Shown here: piece by piece, positions 25,962-35,474 of the stretch | How the letters are laid out: every line of letters begins with the position of its first letter | Numbering within the stretch: the first letter of the stretch is position 1 | NCBI GenBank assembly: GCA_019218365.1 | Contig: JAHUUJ010000004.1 | Location: 1 to 64,000 of the forward strand | Reading direction: 5' to 3' | Origin: Actinomycetaceae bacterium TAE3-ERU4 | GTDB taxonomy: Bacteria; Actinomycetota; Actinomycetes; Actinomycetales; Actinomycetaceae | DNA: 64,000 nt | Made by a program: the position numbers and the translations under genes | Notes under the pieces: generated by a model | Databases searched by the model: none | The model's input: only the letters and a program-made list of their open reading frames with translations | Told to the model about the DNA's origin: nothing

Positions 25962-26405
25962 TCAGCTATCCTCATTCGATAGAACATTTCCACTGCTATC
26001 CATCACGCTAACTTCCTTCGGGGAAATTAGGAATACATGTGCGGCAACATGTTCCGTGTGGGCATCAAGTGCATAGGAAACACCAGACATGAAGTAAAGG
26101 AAAGCACGCTGATCGTTTTCATTCATGTTACCGATGTGAGCAATGACCGGAATATTTTGCTTAAGCGAATCCGGCATGGCCAGCATCTCGGCATCTGCAT
26201 ATTTAAGAGGACGAACGGTGACGATACGAGACAAATCAGCCGCAGGTTGGGCTACTCGCATCGGTACCACAGATGATGAAGTCCCATAGCTATCTGTTTC
26301 TTCATAATCGTAAGGTTCATATGAGTCAGCATCCTCATACTGCTCTTCTTCAATATTGGAACTAAGGTTGACTTTATTCATCAGCCCGCGGAAGCCACCA
26401 GCCAT
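25962..26405 (-). CDS. sepF: Cell division protein SepF
   Basis: 147-residue FtsZ membrane anchor. An N-terminal amphipathic start (MAGGFRGLMNKVNL), an acidic Tyr/Asp/Glu-rich linker (about 18-45), then the SepF core (about 56-140) with IVTVRPLKYADAEML and RAFLYFMSGVSYALD. In actinobacteria without FtsA, SepF is the main membrane tether of FtsZ. RBS AGGAG upstream. It follows ftsZ directly; the intervening yfiH and yggS genes typical of the group are missing. Confidence 0.95.
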   Translation of the reverse strand: MAGGFRGLMNKVNLSSNIEEEQYEDADSYEPYDYEETDSYGTSSSVVPMRVAQPAADLSRIVTVRPLKYADAEMLAMPDSLKQNIPVIAHIGNMNENDQRAFLYFMSGVSYALDAHTEHVAAHVFLISPKEVSVMDSSGNVLSNEDS

Positions 26406-26517
26406 TTCACCGCTCCTAACGTATTTTTTCGATTTAGTTAACAGGATATTGAAGATCCAACGTACTTCTAAGCATCTATAACGGCGCGTCTAGATAGACA
26501 CAAGAATATTTAAATTT

Positions 26518-26552
26518 GGGGGGCAATACCAGTGACTGGTATTGCCCCCCCC
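26518..26552 (-). terminator. Hairpin after ftsZ
   Basis: Long symmetric stem GGGGGGCAATACCA with its complement and a 5-base loop, just past the ftsZ stop and before sepF. On the minus strand it is followed by AAATTTAAAT, a poor U-tract; the T run is on the other side. It could reduce transcription from ftsZ into sepF or protect the ftsZ 3' end. Confidence 0.6.
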
Positions 26553-26570
26553 AAAAAAACTACTCTTTGT

Positions 26571-27905
26571 TTAGCGTAAGAAATCCGGCAGTTCCAAGCC
26601 GTCTTCTTCCTCTCCTTCGTCAAATACGCGCGGGACGACAAGTCCCGAAGCGGCTTTCGAAGGTGCATCAAAGAAAGAATCCACCGGAGCGACAGCGCTT
26701 TCAGCAGGAGTCTCGTAAACAGGCTTAGCAACTGAAGCAGAAGTTGCGAGAGACTCGGAAGCTACAGGAGCTGCTGATGGCGGATTAACACGTGAGGGAG
26801 GAGTAACTGGAGCACGGTGGTGAGCTCGCGCAGTTTCAGAAGAAGCTGGAGGAACCTCGCGACGAACACCATTCTCATAGCGCACAATGGGCTGAGGCGC
26901 GGGTTCAGGAGCGGAAACTACGGGAGTCTCAGTTACAGGGGTAGGCTGGGGGTTCGAGTCCTCGTCATCAAAGCCAGCGGCAATCACAGTTACGCGAACC
27001 TCATCACCCATTGAATCATCAATAACCGCACCAATAATGATGTTCGCTTCTGGGTGCGCACTTTCCTTGACCAATTCAGAAGCCATACGGATTTCGTTCA
27101 GACCCAAATCAGACGCACCCTGGAAGTAAAGTAGGGCACCCTTAGCGCCATCAATACGAGCTTCCAGAAGAGGTGAAGCGATAGCCAATTCAGCAGCGTG
27201 CAAAACGCGGCTCTCTCCAGATGCAACACCAATCCCCATCAGGGCAGAGCCAGCATCCTTCATTACAGACTTAACATCTGCGAAGTCGACATTTAGCATA
27301 CCGGGAATAAGAATAAGATCGGTGATTCCCTGCACACCAGACATCAATACCTGGTCAGCCTGTTCAAAGGCCTGTGCAACTGATAGGTTGTGGTCAACCG
27401 ACTCAAGTAGTCGATCATTAGGAATGATAATTAGAGTATCAACGTGTTCACGCAGGTTGCGAATACCCTCTTCTGCCTGCTTGGAACGACGTAACCCCTC
27501 AAAGCTAAATGGGCGAGTGACCACCCCAACGGTTAGCGCGCCAAGTTCACGGGCGATAGAAGCAACGATAGGAGCGGCCCCCGTACCTGTTCCACCACCT
27601 TCACCGGCGGTAACGAAAACCATATCTGCACCTTCAAGAGCCTCACGAATTTCATCCTGATGCGCTTCGGCACTAGCACGTCCCACACTGGGATCAGCAC
27701 CGGCTCCAAGACCTTTGGTAAGTTCCCTACCGATATCCAGCTTAACGTCAGATTCAATAAGATTTAGGGCCTGCGCATCGGTATTAATCGCGACATATTC
27801 AACGCCACTTACTCCCGATTCAACCATACGGTTCACGGCATTACCGCCACCGCCACCGACACCGACGACCTTCAGAACGGCGATGTTCGACTCCTGTGCG
27901 TCCAT
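26571..27905 (-). CDS. ftsZ: Cell division GTPase FtsZ
   Basis: Tubulin-like GTPase forming the Z-ring. 444 residues with the GTP-binding GGGTGTG at 103-109, the T7 loop [11 protein letters not shown], a long Pro/Ala/Val-rich linker (about 320-430) and the conserved C-terminal peptide LELPDFLR that binds SepF and other partners. A near-ideal GAGGAGG site precedes ATG 27905. It is separated from ftsQ by 129 bases, where an ftsZ-specific promoter may lie. Confidence 0.98.
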   Translation of the reverse strand: MDAQESNIAVLKVVGVGGGGGNAVNRMVESGVSGVEYVAINTDAQALNLIESDVKLDIGRELTKGLGAGADPSVGRASAEAHQDEIREALEGADMVFVTAGEGGGTGTGAAPIVASIARELGALTVGVVTRPFSFEGLRRSKQAEEGIRNLREHVDTLIIIPNDRLLESVDHNLSVAQAFEQADQVLMSGVQGITDLILIPGMLNVDFADVKSVMKDAGSALMGIGVASGESRVLHAAELAIASPLLEARIDGAKGALLYFQGASDLGLNEIRMASELVKESAHPEANIIIGAVIDDSMGDEVRVTVIAAGFDDEDSNPQPTPVTETPVVSAPEPAPQPIVRYENGVRREVPPASSETARAHHRAPVTPPSRVNPPSAAPVASESLATSASVAKPVYETPAESAVAPVDSFFDAPSKAASGLVVPRVFDEGEEEDGLELPDFLR

Positions 27906-28034
27906 CTATTCCTCCTCTAAACCCTAAGTCTCAAGTTGAGATTAAGGTTTTACCTGCTTCATTGTGCCCATAAGGTACGGGGACATTCTTTCCACTGCAA
28001 GCACCTAGTCGGCGTGTTGAAAACGAATTTTTTC

Positions 28035-29177
28035 TTAATTTGAAGTTACCGGAGCACTTGGAGAAGTTAAATCGTACAAATGCGCTGGACGCTTTAACAA
28101 AGTCAACAAAACACGGTTTTTGAATTCGCTTTCTTCTTTAGATCCCCACTTCACCAACGCACCATTTCGTAAGTGAAGCTGAACGTTAGTAGGCGAAGGA
28201 ACCGAAACATATTTGACCTTTTCCTTTAACTGTGGGTGTAAAGAAGCTAAAACAGCCAAACCAGCATCAACAGATCTACCCGTATTTTCCTCTCCTAGCT
28301 TCACTTCCAGTTCTGGAAGTTTAAGCCCCTTCGCATCAATATATTCCATCGGCGTCCCGGTAGAATCAACAACTATTAGTTTCTTTCCCGTATTAACAAA
28401 GGCTGCGGGTTGGCGTAAGTGTACCTCTACGCTTAAAGTTCTTGGGAATTTCCCAGCCACCTTGCTTGCCTTAACATAGGGCAACTCCCCTATCTCAGAT
28501 TCAATTTGATTAGTATCCAAATTGAAAACGGGTTCGCCTAAATGCTTTTTCGCTATCCCCTGTACCTGCTTAACCCATTCTTCTTTAGCGCCCGTTCCAA
28601 GAGAAACTTTTACGTTATGCACACCGAACACAGAACTAATAAAAAATAGCCAATAAAGCCCGATAAGAGAAAGCACAACCAGCAAAGAAATTCCTATCGA
28701 GTAAGCGAGTTTTCTTTGCCTTGCTTTCTTGCGTTCACGGAACTTAGGCCCAATTGGGACGGCAGCATTAGAAACCGGCTCAGCTACAGTTTTTGAGGCA
28801 GACCTAAAGCGAGAGAGGGTCTTTTTAAAAGATAGACCCCATCTTTTCTGATCTGTGTCATTATCCTTAACGAAAGTTCCATTGCTTTTTTCTTCTGGCA
28901 GCGGGCACACAGAAAGGAAACTATCAGTATCGCCTTCGGTCTTTGCGGATGCTGAGATTTCTACAGAGTCGTGATTTTCTCCATTATCTGCTGTTTTTTT
29001 CGCTCTAACGGTCTGGTCAGAAGAATCTTTCCTGGTAAATTGTTCTTTTGTCTCACGTGTTCTAGAGCCTGACAAAGGAGCATCGGGAGAGAGGGGAAGG
29101 CTTCTCCCCTGAGGACGAGATTCTTCTTTCGATAAATCATTCTCCGTTGGTTTACGCGGCGCTGGTGGACGTCTCAC
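28035..29177 (-). CDS. ftsQ: Cell division protein FtsQ (POTRA domain)
   Basis: 380-residue bitopic membrane protein of the divisome. A long charged, disordered cytoplasmic tail (about 1-160) is followed by one membrane helix (about 163-185) and the external POTRA and beta domains (about 188-360: VFGVHNVKVSLGTGAKEEWV, FPRTLSVEVHLRQPAAFV). It starts at GTG within a GTGA overlap with the murC stop, showing translational coupling. The murB and ddl genes often near murC/ftsQ elsewhere are not present. Confidence 0.9.
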   Translation of the reverse strand: MRRPPAPRKPTENDLSKEESRPQGRSLPLSPDAPLSGSRTRETKEQFTRKDSSDQTVRAKKTADNGENHDSVEISASAKTEGDTDSFLSVCPLPEEKSNGTFVKDNDTDQKRWGLSFKKTLSRFRSASKTVAEPVSNAAVPIGPKFRERKKARQRKLAYSIGISLLVVLSLIGLYWLFFISSVFGVHNVKVSLGTGAKEEWVKQVQGIAKKHLGEPVFNLDTNQIESEIGELPYVKASKVAGKFPRTLSVEVHLRQPAAFVNTGKKLIVVDSTGTPMEYIDAKGLKLPELEVKLGEENTGRSVDAGLAVLASLHPQLKEKVKYVSVPSPTNVQLHLRNGALVKWGSKEESEFKNRVLLTLLKRPAHLYDLTSPSAPVTSN

Positions 29178-30553
29178 TTGTGGCGCTGCTCCCTAATTTC
29201 TTTAGCAATAGCTACAGCTAAAGGCGCTACATTTCCACACCCCATAGTCATTACCAAGTCACCGGGACGAACGTATTTAGCAATCAGGGCCGGAGCTTGT
29301 GCCTGGCTACCTGCATAATGATATTCGTTCATGTGCTGACCGATAGTGTGGGGCGTGACATCATCCCTTTCGTCTTCACGCGCCGCGCAAATATCCAGGA
29401 TAAATGTAATGTCGGCCGGATCCATAGCCTGCGCAAATTCTTTCTGAAACTCTTCCGTACGAGTATAGAGAAGAGGTTCAAAGGCCAAAATAACGCGACC
29501 TTTCCCTGCCGTAGCCCGAGCCTGCGCAACGGCCATCACAATCTCCGCCGGATGATGTGCATAATCGTCAAAAACTCGCACGGCATCTGCCCCGGGTTCG
29601 ATTTCAATCGTATCGACCAACTCGAAACGACGTTTTGTGCCTTCGAAAGAAGAAAGAGCATTTGCGGCCTCCTCGGCTCCTACACCAAGTGCTCGCGCGG
29701 CAGCCCAAGCCCCTGCGGCGTTACGCGCATTATGGACACCGGTCATTTGCAAAGAAATAACCACGTTTCCGAGAGCCCCTTCCAAATAAACGTCCTGCCC
29801 CTTCGGGTGCTCCTCGCAGCGGACAATTCGTACTTGATTTCCCTCTTTATGTCCGTAACTAATTGCGTTTACTCCCTCCTGAAGATGATTATTCAGATAG
29901 GTAGTATTGGAATCATCCCCAAAATAAACTAAATTTCCACCCGGTTTGATTAAAGAAACGAACTCGGCAAATGCCTTTTTGATATTCTCAAAAGTTCCGT
30001 AGTGATTAAGGTGATCAGCTTCAATATTGGTAATAATCTCTAGCGCAGGATCATAGTTCAAAAACGATTCATCTGATTCATCTGCTTCAGCCACGAAAAT
30101 ATCTCCCGTGCCCACATGTCCACCACTGCCATACTTTTTTACCGTAGAACCAATTGCATAAGAAGGGTTAAGACCACACTCTTCTAAACAGGTAGCTAAC
30201 ATGGCCGAGGTCGTAGTCTTACCGTGAGTCCCCGCTACCGCCGCAAAACGCATCTTTCCCGCGGCAAACTTTAGAGCTTGGGAACGATGTAAAACCTCAA
30301 TCCCTAACTCGCGGGCCCGTTTCATCTCCGGGTTAGTCTCTCGAATGGCCGAGGAATAAACCACCCTTTTGGCATCTTCTACTTGCTTTTCTTCATGTCC
30401 GATATAGACTTTTGCACCACGGGCAACCAATTTTGCTAAGTAAGCGTTATCGCTACGATCCGAGCCGGAAACAGTAAATCCCTGATCGAGAAGTAAATGC
30501 GCAATCACGTTCATTCCCGAGCCCAAAATACCAATAAAGTGAAAATCAGCCAT
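29174..30553 (-). CDS. murC: UDP-N-acetylmuramate-L-alanine ligase
   Basis: Adds the first amino acid to UDP-MurNAc. About 459 residues with the Mur ligase fold: N-terminal FHFIGILGSGMN, ATP loop GTHGKTTTSAM (about 108-118), EADESDESFL and the C-terminal DDYAHHPAEI. The frame opens at 30568, but MADFHFIG at 30553 has GAAAGG seven bases upstream and matches the family start. It overlaps murG by eight bases and ftsQ by four. Confidence 0.96.
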   Translation of the reverse strand: MADFHFIGILGSGMNVIAHLLLDQGFTVSGSDRSDNAYLAKLVARGAKVYIGHEEKQVEDAKRVVYSSAIRETNPEMKRARELGIEVLHRSQALKFAAGKMRFAAVAGTHGKTTTSAMLATCLEECGLNPSYAIGSTVKKYGSGGHVGTGDIFVAEADESDESFLNYDPALEIITNIEADHLNHYGTFENIKKAFAEFVSLIKPGGNLVYFGDDSNTTYLNNHLQEGVNAISYGHKEGNQVRIVRCEEHPKGQDVYLEGALGNVVISLQMTGVHNARNAAGAWAAARALGVGAEEAANALSSFEGTKRRFELVDTIEIEPGADAVRVFDDYAHHPAEIVMAVAQARATAGKGRVILAFEPLLYTRTEEFQKEFAQAMDPADITFILDICAAREDERDDVTPHTIGQHMNEYHYAGSQAQAPALIAKYVRPGDLVMTMGCGNVAPLAVAIAKEIREQRHK

Positions 30554-31658
30554 TGTGATGCCTTTCAATTAATTCACAAAAATCTTCAGCAGCCTCAATG
30601 CGCCCGCATTCTAAGGCTTTAGCTGCCGTTGCCTCAAGGAGCTGAGAATCCGCAAGCAGAGGTAAGACTATTTCTTTAATCGTCGAAGCGGAAAAATTAT
30701 CATCAGATACCAAATATGCCCCACCAGCTTCTACGATTCCTTCAGCATTAAGCCGTTGTTCCCCATTACCGACTGCGTACGGAACATAAATCGCAGGTAG
30801 TCCCAAAGCTGACATCTCACAAACAGTTCCCGCACCGGAACGACAAACAACCAAATCAGCCATCGCTAATAGTTCTTCCATCTCCATGGAATATTCACTA
30901 ACTATGTACCTTTCTCGGCCAGCAGCTTGGCAAGCGGCAAGGACTTCCTTGCTCTTTCCCTTCCCCGTCAGGTGATATACCTGTAAATCATCAGGTAGCT
31001 CTGGCATAGCCTCGATAAACCCATCATTTAAACGCTTAGCGCCTAAAGACCCACCGGTAACAAGCAGAATCGGTCGCATAGGATCAAATCCGAATTTACT
31101 TGCACTAATTTCTCGGAGCCTAGCCTTTTGTCCCGCGCGACGTTCCTTAGCTAACGAAGCAATCGGGGCTCGCAAAGGCAAACCAACTACTTGCGTAGCC
31201 CCCTGCTTAGCGCGCAAAGGAGTATTTTCAAAAGTCAATGCCAATAATGCAGCAAAGCGTGCGCCCCAACGATTAGCCAAACCTGGCATCATATTTTGTT
31301 CATGAATGATAACCGGCAGTTTTCGTTTCCGGGCAGCCAGATACGCCGGAGTTGATACATAGCCGCCAAACCCAACAACTACCTGTGCACCAAAATCATC
31401 AATAATTTTCCCAGTGTCTTTAATAGCCTGACGAAAACGCCAGGGGAAAAGTAGTCCCCGGGGATGGGCGGAACGGGGAAAAGCTACCTTCTCGATATAA
31501 CGAATTGATAGCCCCTGTGCAGGAATCAATTCGGCTTCCAAACCAGTTTCAGTTCCTAAGCAAAGAACCTGATGCCCACGCTCGATTAGTTTAGTCGCGG
31601 TTGCGATTAAGGGATTAACGTGTCCGGCAGTTCCCCCACCAGCTAGTAAAATTTTCAT
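30546..31658 (-). CDS. murG: UDP-GlcNAc-lipid I transferase
   Basis: GT-B glycosyltransferase adding GlcNAc to lipid I to give lipid II at the inner face of the membrane. 370 residues with GGGTAGHVNP (7-16), HEQNMMPGLANRW, GGSLGAKRLND and CRSGAGTVCEM for UDP-sugar binding. Length is normal. Four-base overlap with ftsW upstream. Confidence 0.97.
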   Translation of the reverse strand: MKILLAGGGTAGHVNPLIATATKLIERGHQVLCLGTETGLEAELIPAQGLSIRYIEKVAFPRSAHPRGLLFPWRFRQAIKDTGKIIDDFGAQVVVGFGGYVSTPAYLAARKRKLPVIIHEQNMMPGLANRWGARFAALLALTFENTPLRAKQGATQVVGLPLRAPIASLAKERRAGQKARLREISASKFGFDPMRPILLVTGGSLGAKRLNDGFIEAMPELPDDLQVYHLTGKGKSKEVLAACQAAGRERYIVSEYSMEMEELLAMADLVVCRSGAGTVCEMSALGLPAIYVPYAVGNGEQRLNAEGIVEAGGAYLVSDDNFSASTIKEIVLPLLADSQLLEATAAKALECGRIEAAEDFCELIERHHNG

Positions 31659-32980
31659 TTACTTGACCTCCCAGTCCCAGATACTGATTTACCGAGGATA
31701 GAACGTACCTTCCCAGAATAGCTTCCTCGCATCCGACGTGCCTTCTGCACACCGGGTAAACGACTTGCACAAGCCCAGACAATACCGCAAGCAACTAGCA
31801 AGGACAACAAAGATGAATACCCGCGAGAAAGGAATGGCAGAGGAACCCCCAAGGTAGGGATTACTCCAAGCACTACCCCAATATTTACAATTGCCTGGAT
31901 ACCAATCCAGCTTCCAGTACCGAAACATACTAGCTTTGCCCAACGGTTAGCGGTACGGATTCCGATTGAGAAAATTGCCATTACCAGTGCAATGAACAGG
32001 AAAATTACCATTAAAGCACCGACAAAACCATATTCTTCACACAAAATAGCGAAAATAAAATCAGAATCTGCCGTCGGAAGATAAAGCCATTTTTCGCGCG
32101 AAGCACCCGGTCCCTGTCCTAACAAACCGCCCATTCCCACAGCCCATCGAGCATGGTCAATCTGAGTAGCTGGCTGGTAGCCTCCCTCGGATTCTCGCAG
32201 ACCCAAGGTCTCCATCAATCCGTAAACAGAAGAAAGCACTCGATTACGACGTGAAGGGCTAATTCCAACTAGCACACCTGCACCTATGGCAGAAGCAAGA
32301 ATGAAAAGAGAAAGATATACCCAAGAAATCCCGTTAATAATAATTACAGAGAGGAAAATAGCAACGAAAATAAGGGCAGACCCCATATCTCGACAAGCTA
32401 GTACCGGCAAAATAGTAATCGCCAAAGTACCGGTCAGATAAACAACCGCTCCGATTCCCGAACGTACTTCTATGGGAATCTTTGTCAAAACAACCGCCAG
32501 GAGCATAATAAAAGCAATTTTTAAGAGTTCTGAAGGCTGAATAGTAATCCCAAAAAACTCTAGCCAGTTTCGGTTACCACCAATTTCCTTACCGATAAAA
32601 TAAGTTAATACCTGAAGTAACCAAGCTACTGGATAGGCCACATAAGTGATTGCTTCAAGATATCTCAAGCGAAAACGCGAGACTAAATAAAAGACAAAAA
32701 GACCCATAAGGGTAAAAGCAACAAGCTTTGCAACATCTGACCAAAGACCGTTTCCACGGTTAAGCAAACGCACTGAAAGAGCTGAATAAACCAGCATGAA
32801 CCCAAATGCAGTAAGAAAAATTACCGATGCTACTAACTGTAGATAAAGACGCTCATCACGCTCAATCATCTGCGGGTTATCCACCGTAACGGTAGCTAAA
32901 GGAGCCTCATTGGACGCCGGTCGAAAACGCGAAAGCAGATTTCGGCTCTTTGCACGCAGGTTATCGAAAAATGATTTCAT
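31655..32980 (-). CDS. ftsW: Divisome SEDS glycosyltransferase FtsW
   Basis: SEDS-family polymerase that extends glycan strands from lipid II at the septum with FtsI. 441 residues, about ten membrane helices, with GNRNWLEFFGITIQPSELLKI in the central region and GVPLPFLSRGYSS near the C-terminus. An N-terminal cytoplasmic extension of about 45 residues and a basic C-terminal tail. The partner ftsI is upstream in the same cluster. Four-base overlaps on both sides. Confidence 0.96.
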   Translation of the reverse strand: MKSFFDNLRAKSRNLLSRFRPASNEAPLATVTVDNPQMIERDERLYLQLVASVIFLTAFGFMLVYSALSVRLLNRGNGLWSDVAKLVAFTLMGLFVFYLVSRFRLRYLEAITYVAYPVAWLLQVLTYFIGKEIGGNRNWLEFFGITIQPSELLKIAFIMLLAVVLTKIPIEVRSGIGAVVYLTGTLAITILPVLACRDMGSALIFVAIFLSVIIINGISWVYLSLFILASAIGAGVLVGISPSRRNRVLSSVYGLMETLGLRESEGGYQPATQIDHARWAVGMGGLLGQGPGASREKWLYLPTADSDFIFAILCEEYGFVGALMVIFLFIALVMAIFSIGIRTANRWAKLVCFGTGSWIGIQAIVNIGVVLGVIPTLGVPLPFLSRGYSSLLSLLVACGIVWACASRLPGVQKARRMRGSYSGKVRSILGKSVSGTGRSSK

Positions 32981-34389
32981 TGTTGTTCCGCCAAGCGCTC
33001 AACCGCATTACAGAAAGCATCTCCCCTTTGTGCATAAGAAGTAAACTGATCCCAGGAGGCGCAGGCGGGAGCTAATAGAACAGTATCACCGGGTCGTGAC
33101 AGCGCCACCGCCTCATGCACTACGGACATCATAAAGTCTTCATGTCCATCAACTTCAACCACGGGCAGTTGCGGAGCATACTTGGCAAAAGATTCAAGTA
33201 TCTCTCTACGGTCTTCCCCAATAACAATTGCTCCTCGAAGTCGTGAGGCAACTTCGGAAATTAATGCGGAGAGATTTTGTCCCTTGGAAAAACCCCCCAC
33301 TATCCACACTGTGCGTCCAGGTTCAATCCCCTGCAAAGACGCTTTTGCTGCATGCGCATTAGTAGCTTTCGAATCATCAATCCAAGTAACATCTGCCACT
33401 TTACCCACCAAAGCACGCCGGTGGCCCGCCGGAATAAACTCTCTCAACCCCTGAGACACTGCCTCTACCCCAACCCCGGCAGCGCGGCTCAAAGCAGCGG
33501 CGGTTAGCGCATCCATGACCAATGCCGGCGAGGGAGAAGAAGCACTGATGTGTTCTAAATCTTCCAGTTCAGCAATCTGAGCAGCCTGCTTATAACGATT
33601 GGTTACAAAGGCTCTATCAACCAAAAGATTTTCCACAAGACCGAAATCCGAAGGTCCGGGGTGTCCTAAGGTAACACCAATTGCCCGAGCCCCTTCCTGA
33701 ACGTCAGCCTGTTCAACCATTTCCACCACTTTCGGGTCGGACTTAGGATAGATACAAGCAACCTGGGTATTTTCATATACCCGCGCTTTACAACGCCGGT
33801 ATTCTGCTTCACTACCGTGCCAGTCCAAATGATCGGTTTCTAAATTCAAACAGACCGAAGCTAAAGGACGCAACGAAGAGGTGAAATGAAGTTGAAAACT
33901 AGAAAGCTCAACCACTAAAACATCGTAGTCCCCCGCCGCGACCTCGTTAATTAGAGAAACACCGTTATTTCCAACAGCTTTCGTCTTTTTCCCAGCGGCC
34001 CGAAGAATAGCTTCAGTCATGCCCACCGTAGTAGTTTTTCCATTTGTGCCAGTGACGCAAAGCCACGGCTGGGCTCCTCCGTTTTCAGCTTGCAAACGCC
34101 AAGCGAGTTCAGGTTCAGAAATTACCTCATGAACTTTAGTTACCGGGGATAAAGCCGGGCTAAAAGGAGAGATTCCCGGAGACGCAAGCACAAAATCAGC
34201 TTCCTGGCGAGATACTTCCAGCCCTAATTCCTCGGCGGAAGAAAACTGCAAGACTTCTAATCCTGCTTCCTGCGCGGTCTTTGCCGCCGTAGGATTAGTT
34301 TCACAAACTAATACTTCATAGCCTTTATCAAGTAGAACTAAAGCTGCATTTAAGCCAGTTTTTCCGGCCCCAATCACAATTGCTTTCAT
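32977..34389 (-). CDS. murD: UDP-MurNAc-L-alanine:D-glutamate ligase
   Basis: Adds D-glutamate in the cytoplasmic stage of peptidoglycan synthesis. 470 residues with N-terminal IGAGKTGLNAALVL, ATP loop TGTNGKTTTVGM (about 113-124), ELSSFQLHF and NLETDHLDWH, and C-terminal WIDDSKATNAHAA. Four-base overlaps with mraY and ftsW. Confidence 0.97.
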   Translation of the reverse strand: MKAIVIGAGKTGLNAALVLLDKGYEVLVCETNPTAAKTAQEAGLEVLQFSSAEELGLEVSRQEADFVLASPGISPFSPALSPVTKVHEVISEPELAWRLQAENGGAQPWLCVTGTNGKTTTVGMTEAILRAAGKKTKAVGNNGVSLINEVAAGDYDVLVVELSSFQLHFTSSLRPLASVCLNLETDHLDWHGSEAEYRRCKARVYENTQVACIYPKSDPKVVEMVEQADVQEGARAIGVTLGHPGPSDFGLVENLLVDRAFVTNRYKQAAQIAELEDLEHISASSPSPALVMDALTAAALSRAAGVGVEAVSQGLREFIPAGHRRALVGKVADVTWIDDSKATNAHAAKASLQGIEPGRTVWIVGGFSKGQNLSALISEVASRLRGAIVIGEDRREILESFAKYAPQLPVVEVDGHEDFMMSVVHEAVALSRPGDTVLLAPACASWDQFTSYAQRGDAFCNAVERLAEQQ

Positions 34390-35474
34390 CTACTTGCCCT
34401 TACCCATTCACTGTAGAAAACAACCACACCAGCAATAGCGCAAAGACCGGCTATTAACCAAAAACGAATCACAATTGTAATTTCTTTCCATCCTGAAAGC
34501 TCAAAATGATGGTGAAGCGGAGCCATCTTAAAGACACGCCTCCGCGTCATCTTAAAGAAGCCAATCTGAATTACGTCCGACATAACTGTTGCGACAAACA
34601 AACCACCAATCAAGATAGCCAAGAATTCAGTTCTGGTTAAGATTGTCATTCCAGCATAGGCCCCTCCCAGCGCAAGAGCCCCGGTATCTCCCATAAAAAT
34701 CTGTGCGGGAGAAGCATTCCACCAGAGGAATCCAAAACAAGCACCAACAATTGCTGAAGAAAAAATAGCTAACCCAAGCGGGCTGGCTGTCTCATAGCAA
34801 GCGGATAGAGCCTCGGGGTGACGAGTGCAATCTTGGTAATACTGCCAAATAGAGATGAAGGTATAAGCACCAAAAGCAGCCATCGAGGCTCCGGTAGCCA
34901 ATCCATCCAAACCATCTGTTAAGTTAACAGCATTAGACCAAGCAGCAATTAGGAAATTAACCCATAAAACCAAAAGAATTATCCCTACAATAATTCCCCA
35001 ATAAGCCAAAGATATATTCGTATCGCGAATTACCGAGATAGCCATGCTGGCAGAAGTTTTACCGTTTCCAATTGGAATAAGGATAGCTCCCAGAGCAAAA
35101 AAAGTTCCTACTGCCAACTGCCCGATGATTTTAGCCATCGGATTTAATCCGAGGGAGCGTTGTTTAGAAATCTTAGTGAAGTCATCAATAAAGCCAATCG
35201 CGCCTAAACCTACGTAGAGGAACATTAAAAGCAACGTTGGGATACTGGGGAAACGTCCACTAAACCCAAAAGCTAAAAAAGTACCAATTACCGTAGCAGC
35301 GATAATTACAACCCCACCCATAGTTGGGGTTCCGCGCTTCGTGTAATGCTGAGTTGGACCATCCTGACGGATAAATTGTCCGTATTCACGACGAATTAAA
35401 AACTTAATGAAAAACGGTGTTCCAAACAAAGAAATTAACAGGGACGAGCCCAGCGCCACCAAAATCGCCATCAT
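34386..35474 (-). CDS. mraY: Phospho-MurNAc-pentapeptide translocase
   Basis: Membrane enzyme linking UDP-MurNAc-pentapeptide to undecaprenyl phosphate to make lipid I. 362 residues, about ten membrane helices, with GTPTMGGVVI, FIDDFTKI, NAVNLTDGLDGLATG and the histidine loop MAPLHHHFELSGWKE. Start ATG 35474 in a four-base overlap with murF. Confidence 0.97.
   Translation of the reverse strand: MMAILVALGSSLLISLFGTPFFIKFLIRREYGQFIRQDGPTQHYTKRGTPTMGGVVIIAATVIGTFLAFGFSGRFPSIPTLLLMFLYVGLGAIGFIDDFTKISKQRSLGLNPMAKIIGQLAVGTFFALGAILIPIGNGKTSASMAISVIRDTNISLAYWGIIVGIILLVLWVNFLIAAWSNAVNLTDGLDGLATGASMAAFGAYTFISIWQYYQDCTRHPEALSACYETASPLGLAIFSSAIVGACFGFLWWNASPAQIFMGDTGALALGGAYAGMTILTRTEFLAILIGGLFVATVMSDVIQIGFFKMTRRRVFKMAPLHHHFELSGWKEITIVIRFWLIAGLCAIAGVVVFYSEWVRASR

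Noticed and set aside
29297-29932. 211-residue plus-strand frame
   Set aside because: Lies antisense to murC, whose motifs are certain; its composition (Cys/Arg/His rich) is typical of a shadow frame.
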